Assembly (NCBI GenBank): GCA_026995045.1
Contig: JALWPK010000137.1
Span: 1 to 64,000, forward strand
Length of the DNA: 64,000 nt
Reading direction: 5' to 3'
Origin: Gammaproteobacteria bacterium
GTDB lineage: Bacteria; Pseudomonadota; Gammaproteobacteria; SZUA-229
The notes under the pieces were generated by a model. The model made no database searches. It was not told the origin of the DNA and saw nothing but the letters and a program-made list of their open reading frames with translations. This document shows positions 52,104 through 61,936 of this stretch, one piece after another. Both the position numbers and the translations under genes were made by a program. Each line of letters starts with the position of its first letter. Positions within the stretch are counted from its first letter, which is position 1.

Positions 52104-54653
52104 TTACCGTTTGGTTACAAAGGTCATGGCGTGCGGGGTGGCGTTACCTGCACCAGCGGCGCGTGCGCCAGCAGCAGGCCACGATTTGCCACTGTCACCG
52201 AAGTCCGGATCAATACAACCCTGAGGTGAAGTATTGTCGCCAGCATTGAATGAGGTATCCAATGTCAGCGATCCGGTCCAGCGGTTCAGCTTCATCATGC
52301 AGATGGTGTCGTCACCCACGGAGCCGGTGCCCGGCAGCACGTTGGTTTGACCCAGCAAGCCGCCCAGACCACCTGGCGCCGGCGTGCCGTTGCCACCGGT
52401 TGTGCCTGCGGCGGTGAAGCCTGTTCCCGGTACATAGGCGTCCAGCAGTCCAAGCGCTGCTTTCAGAGTGCCGGTGTCAGCAATCGCATACTCACGCAGA
52501 TCCACGAAGTAGTTGCTGGTGGCGACATAGCGCTCCAGTTCATCGTGAACCACAAAGTGAGGTCCGCCACGGGTGGTTTCCGCATCCGGATGATCGTCCG
52601 CCGTGCCAGGAATGCCGTCAGCGCCGTTACCATCGTAGTAAACCACTGAAGCGATGGTCGGGCAGTCTGGTGAACCGTTGTTTGGCCAGTATCCGGTTGC
52701 GCTGTACGCAGCCGCCATCGGGCCGGAAGTATGCTCCGGATGACCCAGAACACCTGACGGTCCCAGTGTCAGCGGCTCACCCAACGGGGTCAACGTACCC
52801 GGATCTTCAGACCACTTGCTCACGGCTGCAGGTGTCACACCGTCCATTTCATAGCTTGAATCATTACAGGTGTGGGCTGTGCCAGCGGCCAGCAGGTTTT
52901 TGATATCCAGCGCAACAACACGCATGGAGTGTTCGCCTGCATAATCGCGGTCATGCACCGGGTCGCCGCCAGCAGCAGCCGGAGGAGACACATCAGTCTG
53001 AATACCGGACAGCGGCACGATCAGGTAGCGGTCGTTGCGTGTCACGGTAAATACTGATGCCCCGGTACAGGCGCCGAAGTCATAAACATTGCGGAACTCC
53101 GGAACCTGAACGGTTACGTCTGGTGAATAGAAGATGGAGCCACCACACATGGAAGCAACGAACGCGCCCTTGTGTGCGCGGCGGTTGGTCATGGCCATCG
53201 CCATCAAACCTTCGTTTTCCTCGTGGATCTGGTTATCTTCATGACGCGGGCCGTCCGGCATTTCCACAACCGCATACGGACCAGCGGCCATGTTGTCCAT
53301 GTCCCACAAACGAATTGTGGTGCCCAGGTTCTGTGCTGAAGTCTGCGGACCTTCACCGGAGCCTGTCAGCGCCAGTGATACCGGGTCGGCATAGTCAGAC
53401 GCCATGATGATGCCCTGACCACCCATCGGGTTGGGCAGATCCGGGCGTATGCCCACACCATGTGGATGCGCCAGCAGGCCGGTATCCGGGCCTTCGTTGA
53501 TGCCGTTAGGCAGATCAACCGCGCCGGTATCCGGGCCAAGACCTACACCGGCGCCAGCCAACGGACCCGGAACCGGGTTGCCGTTTCCGTCAACACTGCC
53601 CAGCACAATCTGGGTGCGCGGCGCATAGCGTTTCGGCCCAAGCATGGGTGAACCGTCAGCAAATGTACCAGCGTTCGGCAGCGGCGCTGACGGGATGGCG
53701 GTGTACTCCGCAACCACCGTATTGGTGGCGGTATCGATTTCAACCAGGCCACCCGGCGTCGTCAATGTCGGCGGCAGGGTGATGGAGCCCGGCACGAATG
53801 TGCCCTTGGCGCCCATGTAGGTGGCAATTAGATGACCTCCACCCATTGGCAGCAGGTCGTCCGTACCGGAGTAGTTCACCACATCCTTGCCACTGATGCT
53901 GAGACCGCAGAAGTTATTGGTGCGACCCAGCAGGTCTGTAGTGGTACCGGCTGAAGGCTTGATGTTCAGCGGGTCGGTGATATCACAACCGAAGATATTG
54001 GCGCTGATCAAGCCGGCAGGGTAGATGTTGCGTGAACCATCGGCGCCTATCACATGCTGCACATTCATATGATGGGATTCATTCAGGATGGAAGACGGCG
54101 CCAGAATGCCATTGACTTCACCCAGAATATCACCGAATTTTGCGGTGTAGTCTCCTGCACCCGGAATCGTACCGCCACCGGTACCAGAGCCATCGCCACC
54201 AGCGACAATATCCAGCGCATTGTCAACAAAGTTCTCGGTTTCAGACAACAGGTGCTGATCCAGCACAATAGGCATTTCTGCTGTGTTGACAATCTGACCG
54301 TAGGTCGGCGAGCTCGGCTCGGCGTCAATCACGGCGAGGAAGTCAGCGTCCGGCATCGCGCCAGGCAGAGCGGAGACGCCACCGAGGTTGTTCAAATCAG
54401 CAGGGCCATCTACCACGCCATCCGGCGGGTTGCCGTCGGTGCCATCAGGAAACACGATGGCGTCCAGCGGGCTGACATTGACGCCATCGAGCATCTGGTC
54501 GCCCATCCAGACCACCAGGTATTTGTGAGCGGTGTTAAAGCCGGGGAAAAACCCAAGGGCATTCGCCTGCTGTGACACACCCAGCGTACCTGCCGATAAC
54601 GCGGCGGCTACGCCCATCGCCGTAGCAGTACGTTTAAATAGTGAACATTTCAT
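52104..54653 (-). CDS. Secreted SELENBP1/methanethiol oxidase-family protein (divergent)
   Basis: DADFLAVIDAEPSSPTYGQIVNTAEMP aligns by eye with SELENBP1 [25 protein letters not shown]; also PAGLISANIFGCDI, HGVGIRPD...IIMASDYADP; N-terminal signal peptide. Confidence 0.7.
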   Translation of the reverse strand: MKCSLFKRTATAMGVAAALSAGTLGVSQQANALGFFPGFNTAHKYLVVWMGDQMLDGVNVSPLDAIVFPDGTDGNPPDGVVDGPADLNNLGGVSALPGAMPDADFLAVIDAEPSSPTYGQIVNTAEMPIVLDQHLLSETENFVDNALDIVAGGDGSGTGGGTIPGAGDYTAKFGDILGEVNGILAPSSILNESHHMNVQHVIGADGSRNIYPAGLISANIFGCDITDPLNIKPSAGTTTDLLGRTNNFCGLSISGKDVVNYSGTDDLLPMGGGHLIATYMGAKGTFVPGSITLPPTLTTPGGLVEIDTATNTVVAEYTAIPSAPLPNAGTFADGSPMLGPKRYAPRTQIVLGSVDGNGNPVPGPLAGAGVGLGPDTGAVDLPNGINEGPDTGLLAHPHGVGIRPDLPNPMGGQGIIMASDYADPVSLALTGSGEGPQTSAQNLGTTIRLWDMDNMAAGPYAVVEMPDGPRHEDNQIHEENEGLMAMAMTNRRAHKGAFVASMCGGSIFYSPDVTVQVPEFRNVYDFGACTGASVFTVTRNDRYLIVPLSGIQTDVSPPAAAGGDPVHDRDYAGEHSMRVVALDIKNLLAAGTAHTCNDSSYEMDGVTPAAVSKWSEDPGTLTPLGEPLTLGPSGVLGHPEHTSGPMAAAYSATGYWPNNGSPDCPTIASVVYYDGNGADGIPGTADDHPDAETTRGGPHFVVHDELERYVATSNYFVDLREYAIADTGTLKAALGLLDAYVPGTGFTAAGTTGGNGTPAPGGLGGLLGQTNVLPGTGSVGDDTICMMKLNRWTGSLTLDTSFNAGDNTSPQGCIDPDFGDSGKSWPAAGARAAGAGNATPHAMTFVTKR

Positions 54654-54688
54654 AATTTACTCCAGTAACTATCTTGTAGAAAACGCGC

Positions 54689-55315
54689 TCAGGCTGTTTT
54701 CTTTTTACGGTTGAACAGTCCGAGGCCAAACAGGCCTGACAGGAAAAGCGGCAAGGCTGCCGGCACGGGCACAACCGATGTTTGCGCCATGCCAATAACG
54801 TCTGTGCCGTTGCCATAGTTCACCGTTACACTGAGCATGACTGAGGAACCGGACAGCACCAGGCTGCCAAACGATACGTCCAGCGTGCCGAACATTGTGC
54901 CGCCGCTGAAAGTCACGCTGCCATCGCCGGGCATGCCGGTAACGTCATCCCAGGCCGCCATGCTCCAGCCGTTAAACGGGGAGCTGCCTACATTATTGAT
55001 AGTCAGGTTGAGGTCGAACGACCCACCCATGCCATCCGTTTCGAATGTACTTAAAATCGGATCCACACCATTGACGGTAGATGAATCTATAGTGCCGCTT
55101 ACCGTTGATCCATCGATCACGGTATACACGGCTGCCTGACTGCCGCCGATGCCTGCCGCGCTGTCCTGATAAGCATCGATGATCGCGGACTGCGCCGTCC
55201 CGGTCATCGCCATCAGGGCAGCCGAGGCGATCAGCCCAGGCCGTAATGTTGTTTTTATCATTTCACCCCTCCAGGTAGAATTTGAACATTTGTACTCATT
55301 ACAGGTTTCTGGCAC
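54689..55315 (-). CDS. VPLPA/PEP-CTERM-like exported protein
   Basis: Signal peptide (LIASAALMAMTGTAQSA); C-terminal VVPVPAALPLFLSGLFGLGLFNRKKKTA; start possibly at the internal Met MIKTTLRPG. Confidence 0.8.
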   Translation of the reverse strand: MPETCNEYKCSNSTWRGEMIKTTLRPGLIASAALMAMTGTAQSAIIDAYQDSAAGIGGSQAAVYTVIDGSTVSGTIDSSTVNGVDPILSTFETDGMGGSFDLNLTINNVGSSPFNGWSMAAWDDVTGMPGDGSVTFSGGTMFGTLDVSFGSLVLSGSSVMLSVTVNYGNGTDVIGMAQTSVVPVPAALPLFLSGLFGLGLFNRKKKTA

Positions 55316-55337
55316 GTTTACACCAACCCAAGTCCGA

Positions 55338-55352
55338 CTGACATAATGTCAG
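55338..55352. repeat. Palindrome CTGACATAATGTCAG
   Basis: Perfect 7-bp arms with 1-bp centre; member of the GACAWWWTGTC motif group. Confidence 0.6.
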
Positions 55353-55631
55353 CCTTATCAATGACCCGTGTCATATCGCCGTGACAGTCACCACACGACG
55401 TTAAAGAGCAACAACCATGCCAACAAATAAAAAATACTATTCAATTAATAAGTTATGATGTTTGTAGCGAATTACCCCTGCGCCAGCAAGGCTTTTATTA
55501 AGGCACGTTTAATGTTCACACAGCGTCGTCTAATACTGTCAACAACACCGACACTTTTCGCCTTGCGCCATACAAAGGGAGTATCAGTTAATATAATAAA
55601 AACAAGTAGTTAGAATATTACTTGAGGGAAT

Positions 55632-55660
55632 CAAAAAAGCTTGCCACCAGGCTGGCAAGC
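55632..55660 (-). terminator. Orphan minus-strand rho-independent terminator
   Basis: GCTTGCCA-CCAGGC-TGGCAAGC; on the minus strand the stem is followed by TTTTTTGA; no ORF supported upstream on that strand. Confidence 0.75.
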
Positions 55661-55675
55661 GAGCCACGGCTTTCA

Positions 55676-55686
55676 GACATATTGTC
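55676..55686. repeat. Palindrome-like motif GACATATTGTC
   Basis: Same motif as 55996..56006. Confidence 0.55.
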
Positions 55687-55995
55687 ATATAATGGTAAAA
55701 TCATGTATGTAATCTATTGATAAAACTGGGTTTAATTTTTCACATTGCATTTATACCGAAATTAAATAAACCGACACGTATATAAGCGATGCATAATACG
55801 CCGATATACTGCTGAAATTTTGTCATGAACGGTATTTAAGTTGATAAAACATGCAAGGTAATATCTAATATAATCAATATAGTAGTATACTAATTTTTTA
55901 ATTATACAGGTATTATCAATATTCTTTGATAAATACCGATATATATATAAACTTAAACCTGCTTCGCCTTACTATTATCGCCATGATAAATTTCT

Positions 55996-56057
55996 GACAT
56001 ATTGTCGCACACCGTGCGTTTTCTCATCTCACCAGCATCAATCGTGACAATATGTCA
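55996..56057. repeat. Two oppositely oriented GACATATTGTC motifs about 50 bp apart upstream of lnt
   Basis: GACATATTGTC at 55996-56006; TGACAATATGTCA at 56045-56057. Confidence 0.6.
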
Positions 56058-56167
56058 TGTTGCCGCCTGCAGAAAACTGCCTGACTGGCTTCCACGCTTC
56101 GCTATTTTCTATAAGCTATGTATGCCGGTTTCCAGAAACACGCTCTTTGGCGCTGTAAGGCATTTCC

Positions 56168-57685
56168 ATGAACAAACCACACGCCATCACAAGGTTGAGC
56201 CTGCCGCCCCTGTTACAGGACGCGCTGGCTTTATTGCTCGGCTGCCTCATGCCACTTGGTTTCGCGCCCTGGTCATGGCATCTGCTGGTGGTTATCGCCC
56301 CTGCTTTGCTGATTTTGCTGGGCGACCACGCAACTGCGCGCCGCGCTGCCTGGCGGGGGCTGCTGTTCGGATTCGGCATGTTCGCCGGTGGGGTTTACTG
56401 GGTCTATATCAGCTTTCATGATTTCGGCCACCTGCACGCCGGCGCCGCGCTGACGCTGACGCTTTTGTTCATCCTGTTACTGGCCGCTTTTCCCGCTTTG
56501 CTGATGTTGATTGTCCATCCCTTGCGCCAGAATCACAGCCGGTTGCCGCTGGCGCTGGGTTATGCTTCTGGCTGGGCGCTGCTGGACTGGGTTCGCAGTT
56601 GGCTGTTTACCGGCTTTCCCTGGCTGGCGCTGGGTTATGCGCAAACCGATTCCCCTCTGGCCGGTTATGCTTCGGTGGTTGGCGTTTTCGGCGTCAGTTT
56701 TGTTACCGTTTTGCTGGCTGCGCTGCTGGCCAATCTTTTCGCCACCTGTTTCCGTTCAGGCTGGAAAATAATTGCCGTGATGGCGCTTGTTGTGGTGACC
56801 GGCAGCATCTTGTTCCGCATGGAATGGACCGAGCCGAGCGGTGACACGCTGACTGTTGCGCTGGCACAGGGCAATATTGATCAGGAAAAGAAATGGCGGT
56901 CGTCCAGTCTGCTCGATACGCTGGATCTGTACATGGAGCTGGTGGAGTCGTCGCTTGATGCAGACGTGGTTGTGCTGCCCGAAACCGCTATCCCGGAAAA
57001 CCTGTCGCGCGTGCCGGACTTTATCGAAGCCATCGATGTGTTCGCCAAGCAACAGCAGGCTACGGTTCTGGTGGGCATTCCCATCGACCGCAACGGCAAG
57101 TTTTATAATGGCGTCATGGCCTATGGGCAATCTCAGGGTGAATACCGCAAGCGACACCTTGTGCCGTTTGGAGAGTACATGCCCTGGCGGCAACAGATTC
57201 CTGCGCTGAAAAACATTCTTGATGCGCCCATGTCCAATTTCAGCCCAGGCGATGACCAGCAAGCTGTGATGAATCTGGGCGGACATCCCGTCGGCCTGTC
57301 TATCTGCTATGAGGATGTGTTTGCCAGCACCATGTTTTCGACTCTGCCGGAAGCGGAGTGGTTAATCAACATCAGCAATGATGGCTGGTTTGGCGACAGC
57401 GCTGCGCCTCACCAGCACCTGCAAATCACCCGCATGCGCGCCATCGAATCCGGTCGCTATATCGCGCGCGCCACCAACACGGGTATATCCGCGATTATCG
57501 ATCATCATGGCGAGGTGCTGGCCAGCACGCCGCAATTCACACGGACAGTGCTGAAGGGGAAGGTGGCGCTGCGGAAGGGCGCGACACCTTATATAAGGGC
57601 AGGCGATACACCAGTAATCATCGCGCTTGCGCTGTTGTTTTTTGGCAGTTACCTGTCAGTCGCCCGCCGGTCTTCCAGCCGCTGA
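56168..57685 (+). CDS. lnt: Apolipoprotein N-acyltransferase
   Basis: Multi-TM N-half; [61 protein letters not shown]. Confidence 0.96.
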   Translation: MNKPHAITRLSLPPLLQDALALLLGCLMPLGFAPWSWHLLVVIAPALLILLGDHATARRAAWRGLLFGFGMFAGGVYWVYISFHDFGHLHAGAALTLTLLFILLLAAFPALLMLIVHPLRQNHSRLPLALGYASGWALLDWVRSWLFTGFPWLALGYAQTDSPLAGYASVVGVFGVSFVTVLLAALLANLFATCFRSGWKIIAVMALVVVTGSILFRMEWTEPSGDTLTVALAQGNIDQEKKWRSSSLLDTLDLYMELVESSLDADVVVLPETAIPENLSRVPDFIEAIDVFAKQQQATVLVGIPIDRNGKFYNGVMAYGQSQGEYRKRHLVPFGEYMPWRQQIPALKNILDAPMSNFSPGDDQQAVMNLGGHPVGLSICYEDVFASTMFSTLPEAEWLINISNDGWFGDSAAPHQHLQITRMRAIESGRYIARATNTGISAIIDHHGEVLASTPQFTRTVLKGKVALRKGATPYIRAGDTPVIIALALLFFGSYLSVARRSSSR

Positions 57686-59572
57686 TTCAGCGATTCGCCT
57701 GTCCGGTTTTTTAAGATGCACCATCAGCAATGAAATCGCCGCCGGGGTGACCCCGGGGATGCGTGACGCCTGACCGATGGTTTCAGGTTTGTGCTGATTG
57801 AGTTTCTGGCGCACTTCGGCGGACAGGCCGCGCACCTGCTGGTAGTCGCTGATATTGCTGATGCGGGTGTTTTCGTGCCGCCGGGCTTTTTCGATTTCGC
57901 TTTGCTGACGCTCCAGATAGCCTTCGTAGCGCGCCTGGATTTCCACCTGCTCCGCCACCGCTTCGTCGCCGACGCCGCCGATGATGTTACGCAGACTGGC
58001 GTAATCCATTTCAGGGCGGCGCAGAACCTCGCTGGCGCGGTACTCGCGTGACAGCGGTTTTTCCAGCATCAACGACACGGCGCGACCGGCGTCGCTGTCA
58101 GGCCGAATCACCATGTCGTTGAGGCGCTGCTGCTCGCGCTCGATGGCTTCGCGTTTTTCGCTAAATGCGCGCCACTGCGCATCATCCACCAGCCCCAGCT
58201 TGCGCGCCTGCTCGGTGAGGCGCAGGTCGGCGTTGTCCTCGCGTAATATCAGGCGATATTCGGCGCGTGAGGTGAACATGCGGTAGGGCTCCTGCGTGCC
58301 CAGCGTCACCAGGTCGTCGACCAGCACGCCGAGGTAGGCCTGATCGCGGCCCGGCGTCCACGGCGATTCATCCCGGACGTGTCGCACCGCGTTGATGGCG
58401 GCCAGCAGCCCCTGTGCGGCGGCTTCTTCGTAGCCGGTGGTGCCGTTGATCTGGCCGGCGAAGAACAGGCCATCGATAAATTTGGTTTCCAGTGTGGCCT
58501 TGAGGTCGCGCGGGTCAAAAAAGTCGTATTCAATCGCGTAGCCTGGGCGAGTGATATGCGCGTTTTCAAAGCCTTTCATGCTGCGAACAAATTCGAACTG
58601 CACATCGAACGGCAGACTGGTGGAGATGCCGTTGGGGTAGACCTCGTTGCTGCTCAGGCCTTCCGGCTCGATGAATATCTGGTGCGAGCTTTTGTCGGCG
58701 AAGCGTACAATCTTGTCTTCAATTGACGGGCAATAGCGCGGCCCCACACCCTCAATCACGCCGCTGTACATCGGCGAGCGGCCCAGCCCCTCGCGGATGA
58801 TATCGTGGGTGGCTTCATTGGTGTGGGTGATGTGGCAGGGAATCTGCTCCGGGTGTTGCTCGCGCGAGCCGGTAAAGGAAAACACCGGCGTCGGCGTATC
58901 GCCGGGCTGCACCTGCAAATCGCTGTAATCGATGCTGCGCCGGTCAATGCGCGGCGGGGTGCCGGTTTTGAGACGACCAACGCGGAACGGCAGCTCGCGC
59001 AACCGCTTTGCCAACGCAATCGAAGGCGGGTCGCCGGCGCGGCCGCCTGCATAATGACTCTCGCCGATGTGAATCTTGCCGCCGAGGAAGGTGCCGACGG
59101 TGAGCACCACCGCCCGCGCGGAAAACCGCAGCCCCATCTGCGTGACCACGCCGCTGACGCGCTCGCCCTGGCCGCTGCTTTCCACGATCAGGTCATCCGC
59201 CGCCTGCTGGAAAATAAACAGATTCGGCTGGTTTTCCAGCGCTTCACGAATCGCGGCGCGGTACAGCACGCGGTCGGCCTGGGCGCGAGTGGCGCGCACC
59301 GCCGGGCCCTTGCGGCGGTTGAGAATGCGAAACTGGATGCCGGCGCGGTCGGCGGCTTTGGCCATCACCCCGCCCATGGCGTCGATTTCTTTCACCAGAT
59401 GGCCCTTGCCGATGCCGCCGATGGCCGGGTTGCAGCTCATCTGCCCCAGCGTGTCGATGTTGTGCGTCAATAGCAGGGTTTTTGCGCCCATGCGCGCGCT
59501 GGCGAGCGCCGCCTCGGCGCCGGCGTGGCCGCCGCCGATAATGATGACATCGAAGGTTTCGCTGTAACGCAT
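57656..59572 (-). CDS. mnmG: tRNA U34 carboxymethylaminomethyl modification enzyme MnmG/GidA
   Basis: [61 protein letters not shown]. Confidence 0.98.
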   Translation of the reverse strand: MRYSETFDVIIIGGGHAGAEAALASARMGAKTLLLTHNIDTLGQMSCNPAIGGIGKGHLVKEIDAMGGVMAKAADRAGIQFRILNRRKGPAVRATRAQADRVLYRAAIREALENQPNLFIFQQAADDLIVESSGQGERVSGVVTQMGLRFSARAVVLTVGTFLGGKIHIGESHYAGGRAGDPPSIALAKRLRELPFRVGRLKTGTPPRIDRRSIDYSDLQVQPGDTPTPVFSFTGSREQHPEQIPCHITHTNEATHDIIREGLGRSPMYSGVIEGVGPRYCPSIEDKIVRFADKSSHQIFIEPEGLSSNEVYPNGISTSLPFDVQFEFVRSMKGFENAHITRPGYAIEYDFFDPRDLKATLETKFIDGLFFAGQINGTTGYEEAAAQGLLAAINAVRHVRDESPWTPGRDQAYLGVLVDDLVTLGTQEPYRMFTSRAEYRLILREDNADLRLTEQARKLGLVDDAQWRAFSEKREAIEREQQRLNDMVIRPDSDAGRAVSLMLEKPLSREYRASEVLRRPEMDYASLRNIIGGVGDEAVAEQVEIQARYEGYLERQQSEIEKARRHENTRISNISDYQQVRGLSAEVRQKLNQHKPETIGQASRIPGVTPAAISLLMVHLKKPDRRIAESAAGRPAGD

Positions 59573-59701
59573 GGATTTGTTTGTCAGCCTGGTTTCCGGA
59601 ACCGGGTATTATAAACTGAATCAATAGCCTGGTAACCCGCCTGTGGCTTAACGGCGCCTGGCCATGGACTTGTTGCTGTATATGACTATAATATACACAG
59701 G

Positions 59702-60025
59702 ATGATTGATTTTGCGCTGATCACGGGTTTTGAATGGGATGCCGGCAATGCCCGCAAGAACGAAAAACACGGTGTCAGCATGGCCGAGGCGGAGCAGGTG
59801 TTTTTTAACCAGCCCTTGCTCGTTCTGCAGGATGCCCGCCACAGCCTGACCGAGCTGCGGTTTCATGCGCTGGGTAAAACAGACGCCCGCCGTCTGCTGC
59901 ATATCACGTTCGCCCTGCGACAACAAAACAGCAAAATCCGTGTCATATCAGCCAGACCCATGCACAAGAAAGAGCGGAATATTTATGAAAAAGCCACCCG
60001 AAAAAATCCCCGAATTCCGCACTGA
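59702..60025 (+). CDS. brnT: BrnT family toxin
   Basis: FEWDAGNARKNEKHGVSMAEAEQVF...RVISARPMHKKERNIYEKA. Confidence 0.9.
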   Translation: MIDFALITGFEWDAGNARKNEKHGVSMAEAEQVFFNQPLLVLQDARHSLTELRFHALGKTDARRLLHITFALRQQNSKIRVISARPMHKKERNIYEKATRKNPRIPH

Positions 60026-60251
60026 AGCCGACGAAAGACGGTTCTGGGAAGAACATGATTCCTCAGACTACCTCGACTGGAATCAGGCGGAGCAGGTAGT
60101 GCTGCCGAATCTGAAACCGACCACCAAAACCATTTCACTGCGTCTGCCGCAGCATCTGCTCGACGCCATCAAGTCCGCCGCGCACGCGCGGGACGTGCCT
60201 TATCAGTCGCTTATCAAGGTATGGCTACAGGAAAAGCTGCATGAGCGCTAG
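59985..60251 (+). CDS. brnA: BrnA family antitoxin
   Basis: KIPEFRTEADERRFWEEHDSSDYLDWNQAEQ...KTISLRLPQHLLDAIKSAAHARDVPYQSLIKVWLQEKL; overlaps the brnT 3' end. Confidence 0.88.
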   Translation: MKKPPEKIPEFRTEADERRFWEEHDSSDYLDWNQAEQVVLPNLKPTTKTISLRLPQHLLDAIKSAAHARDVPYQSLIKVWLQEKLHER

Positions 60252-60315
60252 CAAGGTTTTTGCGTGAGGCCGCTGAAAACTATAAAGAAGATGGCTTACA
60301 TTAAGGAATATATCT

Positions 60316-60522
60316 ATGCCGAATTATTTAAAAAAGTGGATGTATTTTTTATGTTACGCAACTATGTTCGCAGGTGCGTATATTCTGTTGTTCAGAGATT
60401 ATATTCGTGTGTATAAATACCGTAACTATGTTGATTTTGGTGAATATCACCAAATAATAGGTTTAACACTTATTGTTTTTGGCTATGTATTTTTACGTTT
60501 CGCAAAGAAAAAACTTAACTAA
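60316..60522 (+). CDS. Small two-TM orphan protein (68 aa)
   Basis: MPNYLKKWMYFLCYATMFAGAYILLFRDYIRVYKYRNYVDFGEYHQIIGLTLIVFGYVFLRFAKKKLN; low GC. Confidence 0.5.
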   Translation: MPNYLKKWMYFLCYATMFAGAYILLFRDYIRVYKYRNYVDFGEYHQIIGLTLIVFGYVFLRFAKKKLN

Positions 60523-60692
60523 GGCACTCGAAACATTATGCCATTACTAAACAATGTACCAAGCACTCTGTTCACGAAGAGTTTTTCGTAAAGTAGTAGG
60601 CGTGTAACAACAAACCCCACCTGTCAGCACAAGCATAGTGACGTTAGGTGCGGTGCTTTTTATGGTCAGGCGTAGTGCATTATTAGAACTCA

Positions 60693-61415
60693 TTACTTTT
60701 GCTCCACTTCGATACCCTTTATGGCTTTCACCTGAGCATCTTCTTCTAACAATTTCACTTTTACTTTTTTTCCAGTATTAGTGCCAATGTAATTCTTTGA
60801 TGCGGCAACAAGTATAGGAAAGACCCTTCGCAGGTCACCGCTTGTTCCTGTGCTTGTCACGATAGTTTTCCATAGTTGCACTTCCTTTTGTGACTTTCTG
60901 TATTCATCTAAATCGACGGCATCCAGCAGCATGAACCTGAAATAAGTTACATAAGAGCCTGAATGAGTTGTTGAGCCCGTAACACCGTATGTTGGCGTAT
61001 ATGTTGTTGTGCCAGAATACATACCATAACCACCATACGAGCTAACCGTACCAGTTGTATAAGAAGATAACACTCCAGTTTGCCCCCATGTAGGCAATGA
61101 ATATGTGTACTGGTGCTCTTGAGGATCGCCAATGCCGTAGCCTAGAAATATCGCGACATTTGCTTCTTGTAATGTTTCAGCTTGGATAAAACCCTTCTCT
61201 TGCAGCGCCCGATTTACATATCTTGCATATTCCTGGAACTGGAGACTGCTTGGTTTTGTATCTTTGTTCCCAGGCAATAGGATATATGTTTTGTTGGATC
61301 CAGCATCTCCAATTGAATCAACGTTGACATAAAATGTTGGAGGCCGCATGTTGGCACAACCAGACAAAAGCAGCACACTAAACCATAGAGATATTATTAC
61401 AATCTTTAATTTCAT
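60693..61415 (-). CDS. DUF4136-like lipoprotein
   Basis: Lipobox LLLSGCAN; YVNVDSIGD...YARYVNRALQEKGFIQAETLQEANVAIFLGYGI. Confidence 0.65.
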   Translation of the reverse strand: MKLKIVIISLWFSVLLLSGCANMRPPTFYVNVDSIGDAGSNKTYILLPGNKDTKPSSLQFQEYARYVNRALQEKGFIQAETLQEANVAIFLGYGIGDPQEHQYTYSLPTWGQTGVLSSYTTGTVSSYGGYGMYSGTTTYTPTYGVTGSTTHSGSYVTYFRFMLLDAVDLDEYRKSQKEVQLWKTIVTSTGTSGDLRRVFPILVAASKNYIGTNTGKKVKVKLLEEDAQVKAIKGIEVEQK

Positions 61416-61461
61416 ACCGTTCTCCCTTACGAGTTCTAACTATTTGTTATAAGCTATAGAC

Positions 61462-61905
61462 ATGAAAATCATATATGCCAACATTGTATTTTTTCTGTTT
61501 GTGTTATATGGCTTGATTGGTACCACGCAAATCAGGCTCACTTCAAAGTTTTGGCAGAGTATGGATAGCCTTACAACCGAATATGATCTTGTTTCAGTCA
61601 TTTTCGTTGTCTGGTTAATTTTCACAATAATAGGCTTGGTCATGAAAAAACCATGGGCTTATGCTCATGCATTATCTGCTAATGCTGTTATAGCGGTAGT
61701 GCCTATGTTGTTGTACATTGTTGCAACCATTATGCTTTGGGGTGAAATTGATCATATTGAATCAGCAAAACGATCAGCAAATGATTTTATTGTTTCTATT
61801 ACCAGCTTTGTGTTTTGGTTAATACTGTATAAATCCAGCAAAGTTAAAAACGCATATAACAAATCGCCAAACCAAGCCAGCGCAAACAACGCGCCTCATG
61901 GTTAG
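61462..61905 (+). CDS. Small multi-TM orphan protein (147 aa)
   Basis: About four predicted TM segments; C-terminus NKSPNQASANNAPHG encoded within an attC-like sequence. Confidence 0.55.
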   Translation: MKIIYANIVFFLFVLYGLIGTTQIRLTSKFWQSMDSLTTEYDLVSVIFVVWLIFTIIGLVMKKPWAYAHALSANAVIAVVPMLLYIVATIMLWGEIDHIESAKRSANDFIVSITSFVFWLILYKSSKVKNAYNKSPNQASANNAPHG

Positions 61906-61919
61906 CTCAGCCGTTATCG
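61854..61919 (+). other. attC-like recombination site candidate
   Basis: ATAAC...GTTAT outer arms, AACCA...TGGTT inner arms, GCGC-AAACAAC-GCGC apical stem; about 62 bp; contains the upstream ORF stop. Confidence 0.4.
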
Positions 61920-61936
61920 GGCCGCTCTACCCGCAC

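Noticed and set aside
56002-56421. 139-aa plus-strand ORF before lnt
   Set aside because: Overlaps the lnt start in another frame and covers the palindrome region; no coding signature.
57656-57685. Convergent 30-bp overlap of lnt and mnmG 3' ends
   Set aside because: Common tail-to-tail overlap; no further signal supports special regulation.
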